A DNA stretch of 64,000 nucleotides from Tenebrio molitor. Its lineage: Eukaryota; Arthropoda; Insecta; Coleoptera; Tenebrionidae. The DNA is taken from positions 6,138,001-6,202,000 of the forward strand of contig NC_091051.1 of the NCBI RefSeq assembly GCF_963966145.1, in the 5' to 3' direction. The notes below the pieces were generated by a model. It saw only the letters and a list, made by a program, of their open reading frames with translations. It was not told the DNA's origin and did no database searches. The position numbers and the translations under genes are program-made. Of this stretch, positions 46,259-57,042 are shown in pieces. Within the stretch, counting starts at the first letter, position 1. Each line of letters opens with the position of its first letter.

Positions 46259-48386
46259 CAGGGTGTCCCAAAACTGGCTCCCCAGAGAAAACAGGCATGT
46301 GCCGACAACAAAAAAGACTCTAAATTGACTAAAATAAATTTTTTGCTATCAAATTACCGAGTTACAAAGTTTTTAATTTCACCAATCCCGGAAGCTCGTC
46401 CTCAGGTATTACTAAAAAATCCGATCGGTTGCTAAACAACAACAAAAAATCTCTGATATCGCACAAATCAATAAAATGTTTGGGCAACTGGAATTTTGAC
46501 GTTTTCCGATATAAAAATTCGTTGACGTTTATCTGTCATCAACATCAAGACTTGACAATTGCAAAATTCGAAATAAAACAATAAAAATGGCGATTCTAAA
46601 AAGAACCATTTATTTAAATAGGTAACAATGTTAAAGCAGATGTTCGAAATGACCACCATTCAATTATATGCACAATTGTGCTCTACGTAACAAACTTCTT
46701 ATAGTAGCGTTAGTTATCATTTCTTCAGTAACTGAAACAAAAGCCTCCTGAATTCAAACTCTCAGATCAGCCTCTGAATTTATGAGCCGCCGGATAAATG
46801 ATTCAAATCTGGAGACCTGGCAGGCCAATGATGCGGTCCTCCTCGACCGATCCAGCGCTGTGGATATTGGTTATCCAAAATTTCTCGAACGTTTCTGCTA
46901 AAATGTTGGAACCAGTCATTTATGCGATAAGCAAGAGGTACAATTTCAAGTAAATCAGGTACAGCCAACGCCAAACGTGATGGCGAGAGAACACCCTGCG
47001 CACAAACCCATTTTTACTTTTACTCCCACTACTACCCTTATCCTCAGAGGCAAATACACTATGCATAGGCGTCTCATTAGTTGTCTTCCTATTTTGTCAA
47101 GGGTTTAAGTTCTGTGTTAGATTTATTTCTTTGCATTTTCTTAAAAATGTCGTCGCCTGGCAAAAAACCTGTCATTAGGAGTCAGACACGTGAAATAATT
47201 TAATTTCCTTTATCATTTGTTCCCCTTATTTAAACTGTCTATGTACGTCACTGGCCTGCCAGTTGCTTTAGGCGAATGATGCTTGAGAGGGGAGTGTTCT
47301 ACCTGCGCGACCGCTCGCCATCACGTTTGGCGTTGGCAGTAGCTCCGTTCCAATGGACTGATCATATCTTGCCCCCGTTAATCTTGCGGGGAATTCAAAC
47401 GGTCCAATCTAGAGCCGGGGATTCGTAATTTTAACAAATGAACGGATCCACCACGCTTATACTTGCCAAACGATCGCCCAATAGCCCAGTCCACAAATTA
47501 ACAGAAAACCTATGTTGAAAACCTCTGAGAAATTATTCTCTTGGATTTTCCTCTGCCCAGATATGAAGGTTGTGATAATTGGAACAACCTTACCGGCAAA
47601 ATAGCGACTCATCAGAAAACAGTATCCGTGACAAGAAGTGTGAAGCATCGTTTTGGTTTATTAACCATAGATAAAAGTCTCGCCTAATTGGATAATCCTC
47701 TGGCAGAAGATGTTGTACTCGTGTATAGTGGTATGGATGCCTCCTATTATCAGCTAGAACTCTCTGCACCGAACTCTTGGATAAACCCATTTCACGAGAA
47801 ACTGTTCGAATACTCCGGGTGCCGTCTTCCCCAAAGACATTCAGTACGGCTTCCTCGTGTTCGACAGTCCTTACATTTCTTGGAGCACCCCTAACTTCTT
47901 CTTCGAACTGGCTGCATCTGACCCGTTTCTCGACCCCGAGCGATTAATTTCAGGATTGTTTTGTCTTTGTGGAAATTGTCACGGTACAAGCTTACTGCTT
48001 CACGTGCATTGTTCCCACATCGCGCAAAAGTAAGAATCATATCTACGTACTCAGAGGAAGAATACATGTTAAATGATACACTTGAATTAAATATCGCAGT
48101 GAAATTCTATAACAAATGTCAAACTGACGTAAACAATTATTCTAATAAATGTAGTGGACCAAATCAAATGGACAGAATTATAGAGGTTTACGGATAAAAA
48201 GGAAACCTAGGCAACGCAAAATTGCGATTATTCCACCTTAATGATGCTCAACTCTAATTGGTCAACTTCAGAATGTCTTTTCTCGGTTATCATTTGAGAT
48301 AGGACTTTTTTTCTTCAAAATACACGTTAATATATTCGCCCTAAGGCTCCCTTTTTTCTCTGGGGAGCCAGTTCTGGGACACCCTG
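46259..48386 (-). mobile_element. degenerate Tc1/mariner-type transposon, 2128 bp
   Basis: The terminal inverted repeats start CAGGGTGTCCCAAAACTGG and are flanked by TA (46257-46258, 48387-48388). Transposase remnants lie on the minus strand in at least three registers: ILFSDESLF (about 47600), NYHNLHIWAEENP (about 47550), then PDLLEIVPLAYRIN (about 46930) and RWIGRGGPHHWPARSPDL (about 46830). The segment WFQH joins directly to FSRNVRE, so the DGAPxH block with the second catalytic Asp is deleted. A 372-bp element is nested at 46965-47336. Confidence 0.88.
46965..47336. mobile_element. 372-bp element nested in the mariner transposase
   Basis: Perfect 23-bp inverted ends CCAACGCCAAACGTGATGGC and onward, with related sequence further in. 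The flanks repeat CAG (46962-46964 and 47337-47339), a possible 3-bp duplication. It splits the mariner coding sequence just before PDLLEIVP, so it is younger than the mariner copy. Confidence 0.85.
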
Positions 48387-49669
48387 TATTTTGCACGACC
48401 TAGTGTATTTAATTGTTTAAAAGAAATTTGTCCAAAAAGACACAGCAAAACAGGGCACACTATATTTTTATTATTGTTCATAACATGAATGAATGGTGTT
48501 TAATTGTCTACGTAACAATATTCAGTAATATGTACTATGATTGTAACATAAATGTAAATATGCAATAAATACATATAGGTGTTAATTTTTGTTGTTTTAA
48601 ACAAAAGTACTTACTTTATTATTACTTTGTCACATTTTGTCAAGATAACAATCTTATTTATACCTTTTATTTCCAAAGGACTCTTTTTTGAGGGATCAAA
48701 ATACATAATATATTTTTCGGCCTCCCAATCTGGGAAATATAGCGTTACCTTACACTTTAGGTCAAGGGAGGTGCGATTTCCCGTACAATGTCAAAAATTT
48801 CTAGTGGAATGTGGGAAAAATCTAGTGGAGTACGGGAAAAATGTGCGGACACCGTTGATTTATTCTTTTCACAGTTACTTTAAAATTAAAGTGTCCATAC
48901 GTTACTTTAATTTAGTGTAAAAAAACACATTTCCCTGTATAATTTTTCCGATAAATGTGTTTGTTTAATTTATATCGATCGAAAAAGAAAATAATCGTAA
49001 CAGGGAAAATACAACCTATTGGGTTGGCAGCTGTATATGTCAAAAAGTTTGACAATTGTCAGGTATATCATAAATATCTGCAAAATTGCACAATAAAACT
49101 AAACCACAGAAGTTGATATATGGTTTTGTGTACCTACTTTATCCAGTACTAGCTGTTAGTGCTAAAGTACAACTGGAAAATAAAAATATACAAAACATTC
49201 TAACCCCAAAATTTTGTATTCACCTGAAGAAAGATGATTCGTTTTCACCAGGAAGTAGTGGTTAAGTACAAGACATTTTAATAATTTGCAACATTATTAA
49301 CATAATTTATTTTGTAAAACTACAGTTGTAAACATTATTGTTACAATTCTCCACTTTAGAGAACAATGCAGAAACAATTTGGTAACTGTCAGCTTTATTA
49401 CTTCTGGGTTGAATGTCAATATGTTGTACTGGTGCTTCTCTTACGGTACTGATGATGGAATTCTCAATGTTGGATGTTTACATTGGAAGCAACTGCTAAA
49501 AATTCAAGTAGATTAAAGCACTGTATTGAAGTTTGTGACACAACTCACCATTGTTTGAGCTGTAGCTGTAGTCATCACGAATCATTTTAGGAACTTCAAT
49601 CTTGTGTCCATAGGGCAATCAAGGTTCAAATATTTGTCAATTTTATTTGAAATTGTATTAATACCAATT
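48387..49669. other. noncoding stretch with possible downstream relics
   Basis: No bounded feature is recognised. On the minus strand near 49370-49480 a frame with VREAPVQHIDIQPRS may be the decayed tail of the recombinase relic that follows, but this is weak. Confidence 0.35.
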
Positions 49670-50030
49670 TAACCTGACTTCCATGTATTTCTTCACAGTT
49701 TCAACCCAGTTTGGATTGGTAATGGCAAACGATCTACAAATATTGGTTTTTGTGTCAGTTATCAATATAATATCTTCCCTTGACATTTTCCATTTTCAGA
49801 GTATATAACTCCTTTCGGAGACAGGCACCACAAATACCTATTAATAAAACTGTCTGTAATAAAATATGGTTTATTAAAAATTTGTGAATTAAAGAATAGT
49901 TATTACATACTTTCGTGAGAAAAAATTGTCCTATGTAACGTTGTTTCGATTTTTGTGGTAATAATTCAGAATTTAGTCCTGCCACTAGTTGTACTGCCTC
50001 TGGTGTCACATTTAACTAACTCTATATTAT
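49670..50030 (-). pseudogene. Crypton-like tyrosine recombinase relic
   Basis: The minus strand reads LNSELLPQKSKQRY, then, after a plausible 57-nt intron (GTATGT to TTACAG), LLIGICGACLRKELYTLKM, the region around the first catalytic Arg of tyrosine recombinases of the Crypton type. A one-base frameshift near 49780 separates it from ILITDTKTNICRSFAI and WVETVKKYMEVR, which continue the family pattern. Core sequence between the SKQRY and the GACLRKEL blocks is absent, as are the later His/Tyr catalytic boxes. A dead or partial copy. Confidence 0.55.
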
Positions 50031-50254
50031 ATACTAGACATTTTTTTCACTCGATTAATACACCAAAATCAAATTTTGAAGCACGACCGTGAAAATTTAG
50101 CCGGCAAATAATTTGTTAGGAAAAAAACAAATGCGCGGTCATGGTCGTCAAGGAATTGATTCCACAGCATTCCGATTCTTTATTGACGATGTCAAATTCT
50201 ACAATAAAATTAGTCTTGATTTTTGAAAGATTTAATATTTTGGTCAGCCGAAAA

Positions 50255-50375
50255 GTCTAATACAAATGTCGTACGGGACGTATTTTCCGGCCCTTCAACT
50301 AATCAGGCACTCGGCTGCGCCATCGTGCCCGAAACCAGTTGTCGTGCCGGAAAATTCACATCCCGTACTCTAATG
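50255..50375. repeat. fold-back hairpin
   Basis: The arms contain GTACGGGACGTATTTTCCGG and its imperfect complement CCGGAAAATTCACATCCCGTAC around a GC-rich core. Same architecture as the other fold-back hairpins but a different sequence. Confidence 0.65.
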
Positions 50376-50975
50376 TAAATAACTATTGTACAAAGGGCCT
50401 GCAAAAACGTCTATTCAGATTCATTTTTATTTGCTTCGATGTATTACACATTGTTAGTATTAACAAAATAAAGCCACTCATTAAAATTGATGCAATGAAA
50501 AACTAGCTGACGTTTAGAGTTTCTTGATTTAAATCAAATAGAAAACAAGTTGATATTTAACAAAAGAGTAGAATTAAAATAGTTGAAGTCAACTCCTTGG
50601 AGGAGTGAAGAATAAACACGATTAATAAATTTGATATACAATACTAAGAATTTGTTCTTAATCTGTCTTGAAACGTTATACTGTTACATACATATCCAAA
50701 GGTTATTATACTAAATATTAAATTGTTAAATTATGTAACTTTCTTAATAAATACAAAGTTTTTTATGAAAATATTGATTACTTTCGTATGACATACAAAA
50801 TTGTTTTACCTCTTGTAACTTCGTAAAGAAAAATTTTAAAGGAACTGACAGATAACAAAATCACATGTCAAACTTATATTTAATTTAGATATTATTATTA
50901 TTATTATTTAAAAAAGAATATTTGCGGAGGATAAACCTATAACGCAAAAAGCTTAATTTAAGACGCAGATGTAAA
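50376..50975. other. noncoding stretch, nothing recognised
   Basis: AT-rich sequence, no exon-like feature. Confidence 0.4.
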
Positions 50976-51300
50976 TTAATTTCTGTCCAACATCCTCTTA
51001 AAAGCGTGGACAGTAGATACATTGACAGTTTCAGGAGAGAGTCCGTTCCACAAGGTGAATGTTCGATTTGTTAAGAAAGACTGTCTTACCACACCTTTAA
51101 AAGATTCCTTTTGGGTTTTATAGTCGTGGCCACGAAGTCTCTGATCGAGAGCAAATTCAAGGAAGTCACCCATACAGCCCGGAAACAATTGATGTGTAAT
51201 TCTGAACATTTGAATTAAGTCAGCTCTGTCTTGTCTCCTGCATAAAGGAGGCAATGAAAGTATTTCTAGTCGGAGCTCATAGTTCAGTTTCCTTAAATCT
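50976..51300 (-). pseudogene. LINE (CR1/Jockey-type) reverse transcriptase C-terminal fragment
   Basis: The frame reads LRKLNYELRLEILSLPPL, then RRQDRADLIQMFRI, LRGHDYKTQ and TFTLWNGLSPETVN, FKRMLDRN. This is the typical tail after the polymerase domain in APE-type non-LTR elements. The polymerase and endonuclease regions are absent (5' truncation). Confidence 0.75.
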
Positions 51301-51315
51301 GGATTCTATCTTATA

Positions 51316-51745
51316 CAAAGTGTTCCAAAATGGTTGTGTAGTAGGTTTTGACAATTTGAGTGTTTTGAATTTCGACGCATATTAGAAAAGTGATACCAAC
51401 TATCAAGAACCGTCAAAATGAGGTTAGGTGTAGGTATCAACCAAACAACATTGACTAAGTCATTTTGTAATGGTTTTAAACCAATTACAACTCCTTAGAG
51501 AGTAATAAAATGTTTTGACTAGTTTTCGTTGAGTAAGCCGGAGGCATCATTTCTTGTTTATTTTTGAATATTGACGATAGGCAATGAATGACAGAAATGA
51601 TATTTGACACTTGCCAGATGCTTGGATGGAATCTTGGATGTTGTGTTTGGTGTAGTGCAGTGCGGGAGCTTATCGTCGAAAGGTGGCAAACTTTTTTTTC
51701 CGATTCAAGCACCCAACGATACCACAATCATTTTGGAACACTTTG
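51316..51745. mobile_element. TA-flanked MITE, 430 bp
   Basis: The inverted repeats start CAAAGTGTTCCAAAATG. TA lies on both sides (51314-51315, 51746-51747). It is inserted just upstream of the LINE fragment. The overlapping 77-80 residue frames inside are not genes. Confidence 0.8.
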
Positions 51746-51747
51746 TA

Positions 51748-53116
51748 CATACAACACAATATACAATAATTTTTATCATTATTTTTCCTCTTTTCCTCTT
51801 TCTCTACATAGAGAGTTTTGATACATTGTATCATTGTTTAACATAGAAGTTGACGAAACAGCCGTTGAGTCGTAATGAATCAAATGGGGAAAAGGGTAAT
51901 TACAAGTTTTTCTAAAAGTGAAAGATTAATAACATAATCCTAAGAATTTTACCTGGTAGATTATATGGTGATGTCATGATAGCAATCAATTTGGATTTAT
52001 TACCTGATCTTAAGTCACCTCGTAATCCAGAAAAGCCAAAAAACCACTTAGCTTTGTGTGTTATGATTTATGATATACATACAATGATTGAGAGATTTGG
52101 TTTTAAATATTTTTTTTTGTGTTTGTAATAAAGAATTCAGCAAGAGTCAAATTTGCCGCTTATGGTGATACTCCTAGATGAATTCTTTCTTTTTCTTAAT
52201 TTTTTAATATTAAAATTCATTCATAATTTTTATATAGCGTGAAAACCGTGTTGATTTGTACTTATACATTCCAAGAAATAATAACAAGCTGCAGCGAAAT
52301 ATGGCATTAATTAGTTACTGTCATCTTTTGACTATTCAAGTGAGAATTAAAAGGAATTTGTTAATTATTTCTTTAATCCGATTGTCGATTCTTGTCATAT
52401 CAGTCAATGATTTATAGTGGTAATCCAACAAAATCTCCTATTTTTGCGTTTTGAAAAACCAAATGTTTGAGTAAAATCAAGGAAGGTTGTAAAAATATGT
52501 TTTTATAAAACGTTAATGACAGGAATTTCGTAATATAAAATTTACCTGGAAATATTCCCCAATGTATTTCTTAAAATAAATATGTAAATAGTAATTTTTA
52601 CTGTAATAAATGAGTAATAAGTACCCTTGTTATTTATTTTTAGCTTAATTTTGTATTTACTAATGTTATCTTGTTTTGCTTCATTTTAAAGACTTGTGCA
52701 AATTGGGTAATTTTGCCTCAAACTTCTCCATAGTTACATTTTTCAGTCTTAATTAATTTCACTGCAACAGTACAAGATAACTCCTTAAATATTTTGGTGA
52801 GTAACAATTTCACATCGGATAGATAAAAATGAAACACAAGAAGCAATTTTTCTTATTAAAAACAGAAAAATGCTTCCATATACAAAATTTTTGTTTGTAT
52901 TTTTACAAACATATTGCTTTCAACAGAAATGTTACTAACCATATAAGTATTTTTTAGTTCTTGTGTTACATTATGTTTGTTCTCATTTCAATAAAATTTA
53001 GGATAACATTGTTCTCAAGATAATTTGTAGAAAACCCAATCCATTAAATTTTTGAAACTAATAACTTTGACGCAGATTCATTTATCAAACGGACTTACAT
53101 TTGTCACCGATTTTGA
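51748..53116. other. noncoding upstream region of the five-domain CBM14 gene
   Basis: AT-rich, no exon or bounded repeat recognised. Confidence 0.45.
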
Positions 53117-53152
53117 TATAAATTGTTCCTTCACAATTCGGAGAGCATCAGT
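53117..53152 (+). promoter_or_regulatory. core promoter (TATA + TCAGT initiator) of the five-domain CBM14 gene
   Basis: TATAAA at 53117-53122 and the arthropod initiator TCAGT at 53148-53152 are 33 bases apart (first T of TATA to the A of TCAGT), the normal distance. This predicts transcription from about 53150 and a leader of about 49 bases. Confidence 0.75.
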
Positions 53153-53198
53153 TTGAGTTTTTGCTTGTAACATTCGTTAAGCATAGGCCCGAACCATC

Positions 53199-55418
53199 AT
53201 GATTACTTTGGCATTCTTCGTCATAACGGCCTTCGCCGCCATTGAAGTGAACTCAGGTATTATCAGTGAATTCTAATTTTTAACAAATTCTAATACAATC
53301 GCATTTCTTTAGCTCCAACATGTCCGTCCCGGGATGGTCAAGACTCGGTTTACTTCCCTGACGACGACTGCACCAAATTCTGGCAATGTTCCAACGGTAC
53401 TCCTTATCTATTCGACTGTCCTGCAAATTTGCATTTCAACCCTAAATTGAACGTTTGTGACTGGCCGGACCAAGCTGGATGTGACGGTAGTGCTAGCAGC
53501 GGAAGCAGTGGAGAGGATAGCAGCAGCAGTAGCAGCGGTGAGAGTGATGGAGATATCAGCGGTGACACTGAAAGCGGTGAGAATGGTAGCGGTGACAATG
53601 GTAGCGGTGGAGATGGTAGTGGGGAAGGAGACAGCAGCAGTAGCAGCGGAAGTAGCGAAAGTGGTAACAGCAGTGGTAGCGGAAGCGGAAGTGGGGAAGG
53701 AGATGACACCAGTGGTAACGGTAGCGGAAGTGAGGAAGGAGATAACACCAGTGGTAACGGTAGCGGAAGTAGCGAAAGTGGTAACAGCAGTGGTAGCGGT
53801 AGCGGCAGCGGCGAAGGTAAGACACTAAAGAAATAAACCAGTCAGTGTGACATAATTTAATTGCACAGGTCCAGATGGTTGCCCAGCTGTTGATGGAAAA
53901 GATTCCGTCTATCTCCCTGACGAAGACTGCACGGTATTCTGGCAATGTTCCAACGGTGTCCCTATCTTGCAAAAATGCCCTGAAGGTTTGCATTTCAACC
54001 CCACACTGAATGTTTGCGACTGGCCGGATCAAGCTGGATGTGACGGTAGTGGCAGCAGTGGAAGCAGTGGAGAGGGCAGCAGCAGCAGCAGCAGCAGCAG
54101 TGAGAGTGGTGATGGCGATGACAGCGGTGACAATAATAGCGGTGACAATGATAGCGATGACAAAGGTAGCGGCGGAGATAATAGTGGGGAGGGAGACAGC
54201 AACAGCAGCAGCAGTAGCGGAAGTAGCGAAAGTGGTAACAGCAGTGGTAGCGGTAGCGGCAGCGGCGAAGGTAAGACACTAAAGAGATAAACCAATCAGT
54301 GTGACATAATTCAATTGCACAGGTCCAGATGGTTGTCCAGCTGTTGATGGAAAAGATTCCGTTTACCTTCCTGACGAAGACTGTACTGTATTCTGGCAAT
54401 GCTCCAACGGTGTCCCCATCTTGCAAAAATGCCCTGAAGGTTTGCATTTCAATCCCACACTGAATGTTTGCGACTGGCCGGACCAAGCTGGATGTGATGG
54501 TAGTGGCAGCAGCGGAAGCAGTGGAGAAGGCAGCAGCAGCAGCAGTGGCAGCAGTGAGAGTGATGGTGGCGATGACAGCGGTGACAATAATAGCGATGAC
54601 AAAGGTAGCGGCGGAGATAATAGTGGGGAAGGAGACAGCAGCAGCAGCAGCGGAAGTAGCGAAAGTGGTAACAGCAGTGGTAGCGGTAGCGGCAGCGGCG
54701 AAGGTAAGACACTCAAGAGATAAACCAATCAGTGTGACATAATTCAATTGCACAGGTCCAGATGGTTGCCCAGCTGTTGATGGAAAAGATTCCGTTTATC
54801 TTCCTGACGAAGACTGTACTGTATTCTGGCAATGCTCCAACGGTGTCCCCATCTTGCAAAAATGCCCTGAAGGTTTGCATTTCAATCCCACACTGAATGT
54901 TTGCGACTGGCCGGACCAAGCTGGATGTGATGGTAGTGGCAGCGGTGGAAGCAGTGGAGAGGGTAGCAGCAGCAGCAGTGGCAGCAGTGAGAGTGATGGT
55001 GGCGATGACAGCGGTGACAATGATAGCGATGACAAAGGTAGCGGTGGAGATAACAGTGGGGAGGGAGACAGCAGCAGCAGCAGCGGAAGTAGCGAAAGTG
55101 GTAACAGCAGCGGTAGCGGTAGCGGCAGCGGCAGCGGCAGCGGCGAAGGTAAGGCACTAAAGAGATAAACCAATCATTGTGACATAATTAAATTGCACAG
55201 GTCCAGATGGTTGCCCAGCTGTTGATGGAAAAGATTCCGTTTACCTTCCTGACGAAGATTGCACTGTATTCTGGCAATGCTCCAACGGTGTCCCCATCTT
55301 GCAAAAATGCCCTAAAGGTTTGCATTTCAATCCCACACTGAATGTTTGTGATTGGCCAGATCAAGCAGGATGTAATAGTAGCGCAGGGTCATCCGAAGAT
55401 GATTCTAACTCGAGTTAG
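53199..55418 (+). CDS. five-domain CBM14 protein with Ser/Gly/Asp-rich linkers
   Basis: Exons 53199-53256, 53313-53816, 53869-54270, 54323-54703, 54756-55148 and 55201-55418 join in frame to 651 residues. Residues 1-18 are a signal peptide. Five peritrophin-A domains start at cysteines 23, 192, 326, 453 and 584, each with six cysteines spaced 15-5-9-12-7 and ending CDWPDQAGC. Four linkers of 55-110 residues, made almost only of Ser, Gly, Asp and Glu, separate them. Domain 1 resembles the 31516 gene (NGTPYLFDC); domains 2-5 form a separate group (NGVPILQKC). Each internal exon is one domain plus one linker, and the four introns between domain exons are all 52 nt and nearly identical. This suits an extracellular chitin cross-linker, for example in peritrophic matrix. 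Poly(A) signals lie at 55564-55573. The large antisense frames here arise from the AGY repeats. Confidence 0.93.
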
Positions 55419-55822
55419 AAAGTTTTAAGCCAGATTGATTATTAAGATAACATTGTAAAAGCGATTATTTCCAATATATAGTGTATTACAATCTCTTAAC
55501 ACTATTACAATGTTATTTTTAAGCCCGATTCTGTATTTATATTTATATTTCAAATGTAGCTTAAATAAATAAAGATAAAATTTAATATTGAGCAATTATA
55601 TCCGTGTTTTATTCTTTGGAACAAAGAATACTTTATTCTTAGTTTCCACAGTACATATTTAAAGTGTTTCCAAGTCAAGGAAGAAGTGAATCAAAATGAT
55701 GATGTAAAGAAACCGATACCGAAGGTCGATCGATATTGCTGTTGATTATAAATAAATGTGTAAAGAAAATCTCTCTAGATGTAGGCAAGAAAAGAGCCTC
55801 TTCGTGTAAATGTCATCTTCCA

Positions 55823-56011
55823 CAGGGGGATTTATAAATGATTGTCCCATCGCAGTTGGCGTTGAAAACTTACACAAACATTTTGGATGTGCCGCCAGCC
55901 TTTCACCCATCGGTGATACTACATAGTCTCACCCAGGTTATGAGGCTTGCGGCACATTCAAGTACGTCACCAACGCCTACTGCGATGGGACAATAATTTA
56001 TAAAAACCCTG
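55823..56011. mobile_element. fold-back element, 189 bp
   Basis: The arms contain TTTATAAATGATTGTCCCATC, then GCAGTTGGCGTTG and GTGCCGC, matched by an imperfect complement on the right that ends AAAACCCTG. A TA follows on the right; the left flank is not TA. Confidence 0.7.
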
Positions 56012-56037
56012 TACAACGTAAAATGTGCAAAATAAGT

Positions 56038-56253
56038 AATAGGTAGTTTATCGTTTCACTCGCGTTTTAAACTGTCTCACTCATGCCATAAAGAGCTCAA
56101 TTTACACACCAACGAGTTGAATACAACGTTTTTTTGTTCGATCGCTTAAAATTAGCTCGACGTTTCGTTTTGACAAGTTGTGACATTTATCAAAATCCGT
56201 TCGCACAGGAGAAAGTTCTCAAAATCTGACACTGTCGAACAAAAAATAGTATA
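56038..56253. mobile_element. hairpin MITE, family of 30753 and 60358, partial
   Basis: It shares CGTTTCACTCGCGTTTTAAA, the AACGAGTTGAATACAACG block and the end ACACTGTCGAACAAAAAATA with the copy at 60358. It lacks the outer hairpin arm at its left end. Confidence 0.75.
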
Positions 56254-56373
56254 TTATACGCCAAGGTGGAGAAGTTCATGATTATAGCCAGAGCGCCAAG
56301 TTTAGATCCCGAGGCGTGCCGAGGAATTTAAGGCGCGAAGGCTATAAGGGACTTCTTCACCGTGGTTTATATG
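56249..56373. repeat. fold-back hairpin (related to 39713-39832)
   Basis: The arms contain GTATATTATACGCCAAGG then GAGAAG and an imperfect complement CTTCTTCACCGTGGTTTATA. The core is CCGAGGCGTGCCGAGG. Confidence 0.65.
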
Positions 56374-56414
56374 GTGATGCATGGTGATGAGGTGGCCACA
56401 AAGATATCTAAAAT

Positions 56415-56948
56415 TTGTATCTCTTACGCAACTTGAGCGATGTCTTGTCCCAACAGTATTTAAAAATTGCTTATTACGCTTTAATTCAGAGTCATCTACA
56501 GTATGCCATTTTGGCATGGGGTCATTCACCTTCGCGGCATAGACTGTTTAGGTTGCAGAGAAGAGCCATTAGAATAATTGCAAAATTAGGGTACAAGGAT
56601 GACTGCCACGAATATTTTCAGAAACTCAATATTCTCACTCTACCCTGTCTATACATCTACAAGTGTTTAGAACATATTATAAAAAATCTTCATTCCTACC
56701 CTACTCTTGGTGCATTTCATGACTACCACACCCGAGCCGAAGCCATTAGCTTTAAAACAATAAGATTATCTAAATCCAAGGATGGTATACATTATTTTTG
56801 CATAACATTTTTTAACAAACTTCCGGTGAAAATAACAAAAACCATTAATGAAAAGATGCTGTTGAGTAAAATCAAATCATATCTTATAGAAAAATTATTT
56901 TATTCGTTTGAAGAGTTTTTAGAGAATAAATTCACTGATTTTATATGA
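56415..56948 (+). pseudogene. LINE reverse transcriptase C-terminal fragment
   Basis: A 177-residue open frame reads LRNLSDVLSQQYLKIAYYAL, then SHLQYAILAWG, LQRRAIRII and FNKLPV, the post-polymerase region of APE-type LINEs. The polymerase core and endonuclease are missing (5' truncation). The frame is open to its natural stop, so this is a fairly young fragment. It is a different lineage from the fragment at 50976. Confidence 0.78.
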
Positions 56949-57042
56949 TATGGGTGCACAAAGTCTTGTAGTTAATCAATAATTTTTCGTTGCTTTCGTT
57001 TTTGCTCTTTTACTCCTTATTAATTATAATTTGATGTACATA

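Noticed and set aside
53995..54753. 252-residue minus-strand open frame, with similar ones at 54882 and 53556
   Set aside because: It is the shadow of AGY/GGY repeats in the CBM14 linkers; it crosses an intron and codes for low-complexity Ala/Thr and Cys/His/Tyr runs.
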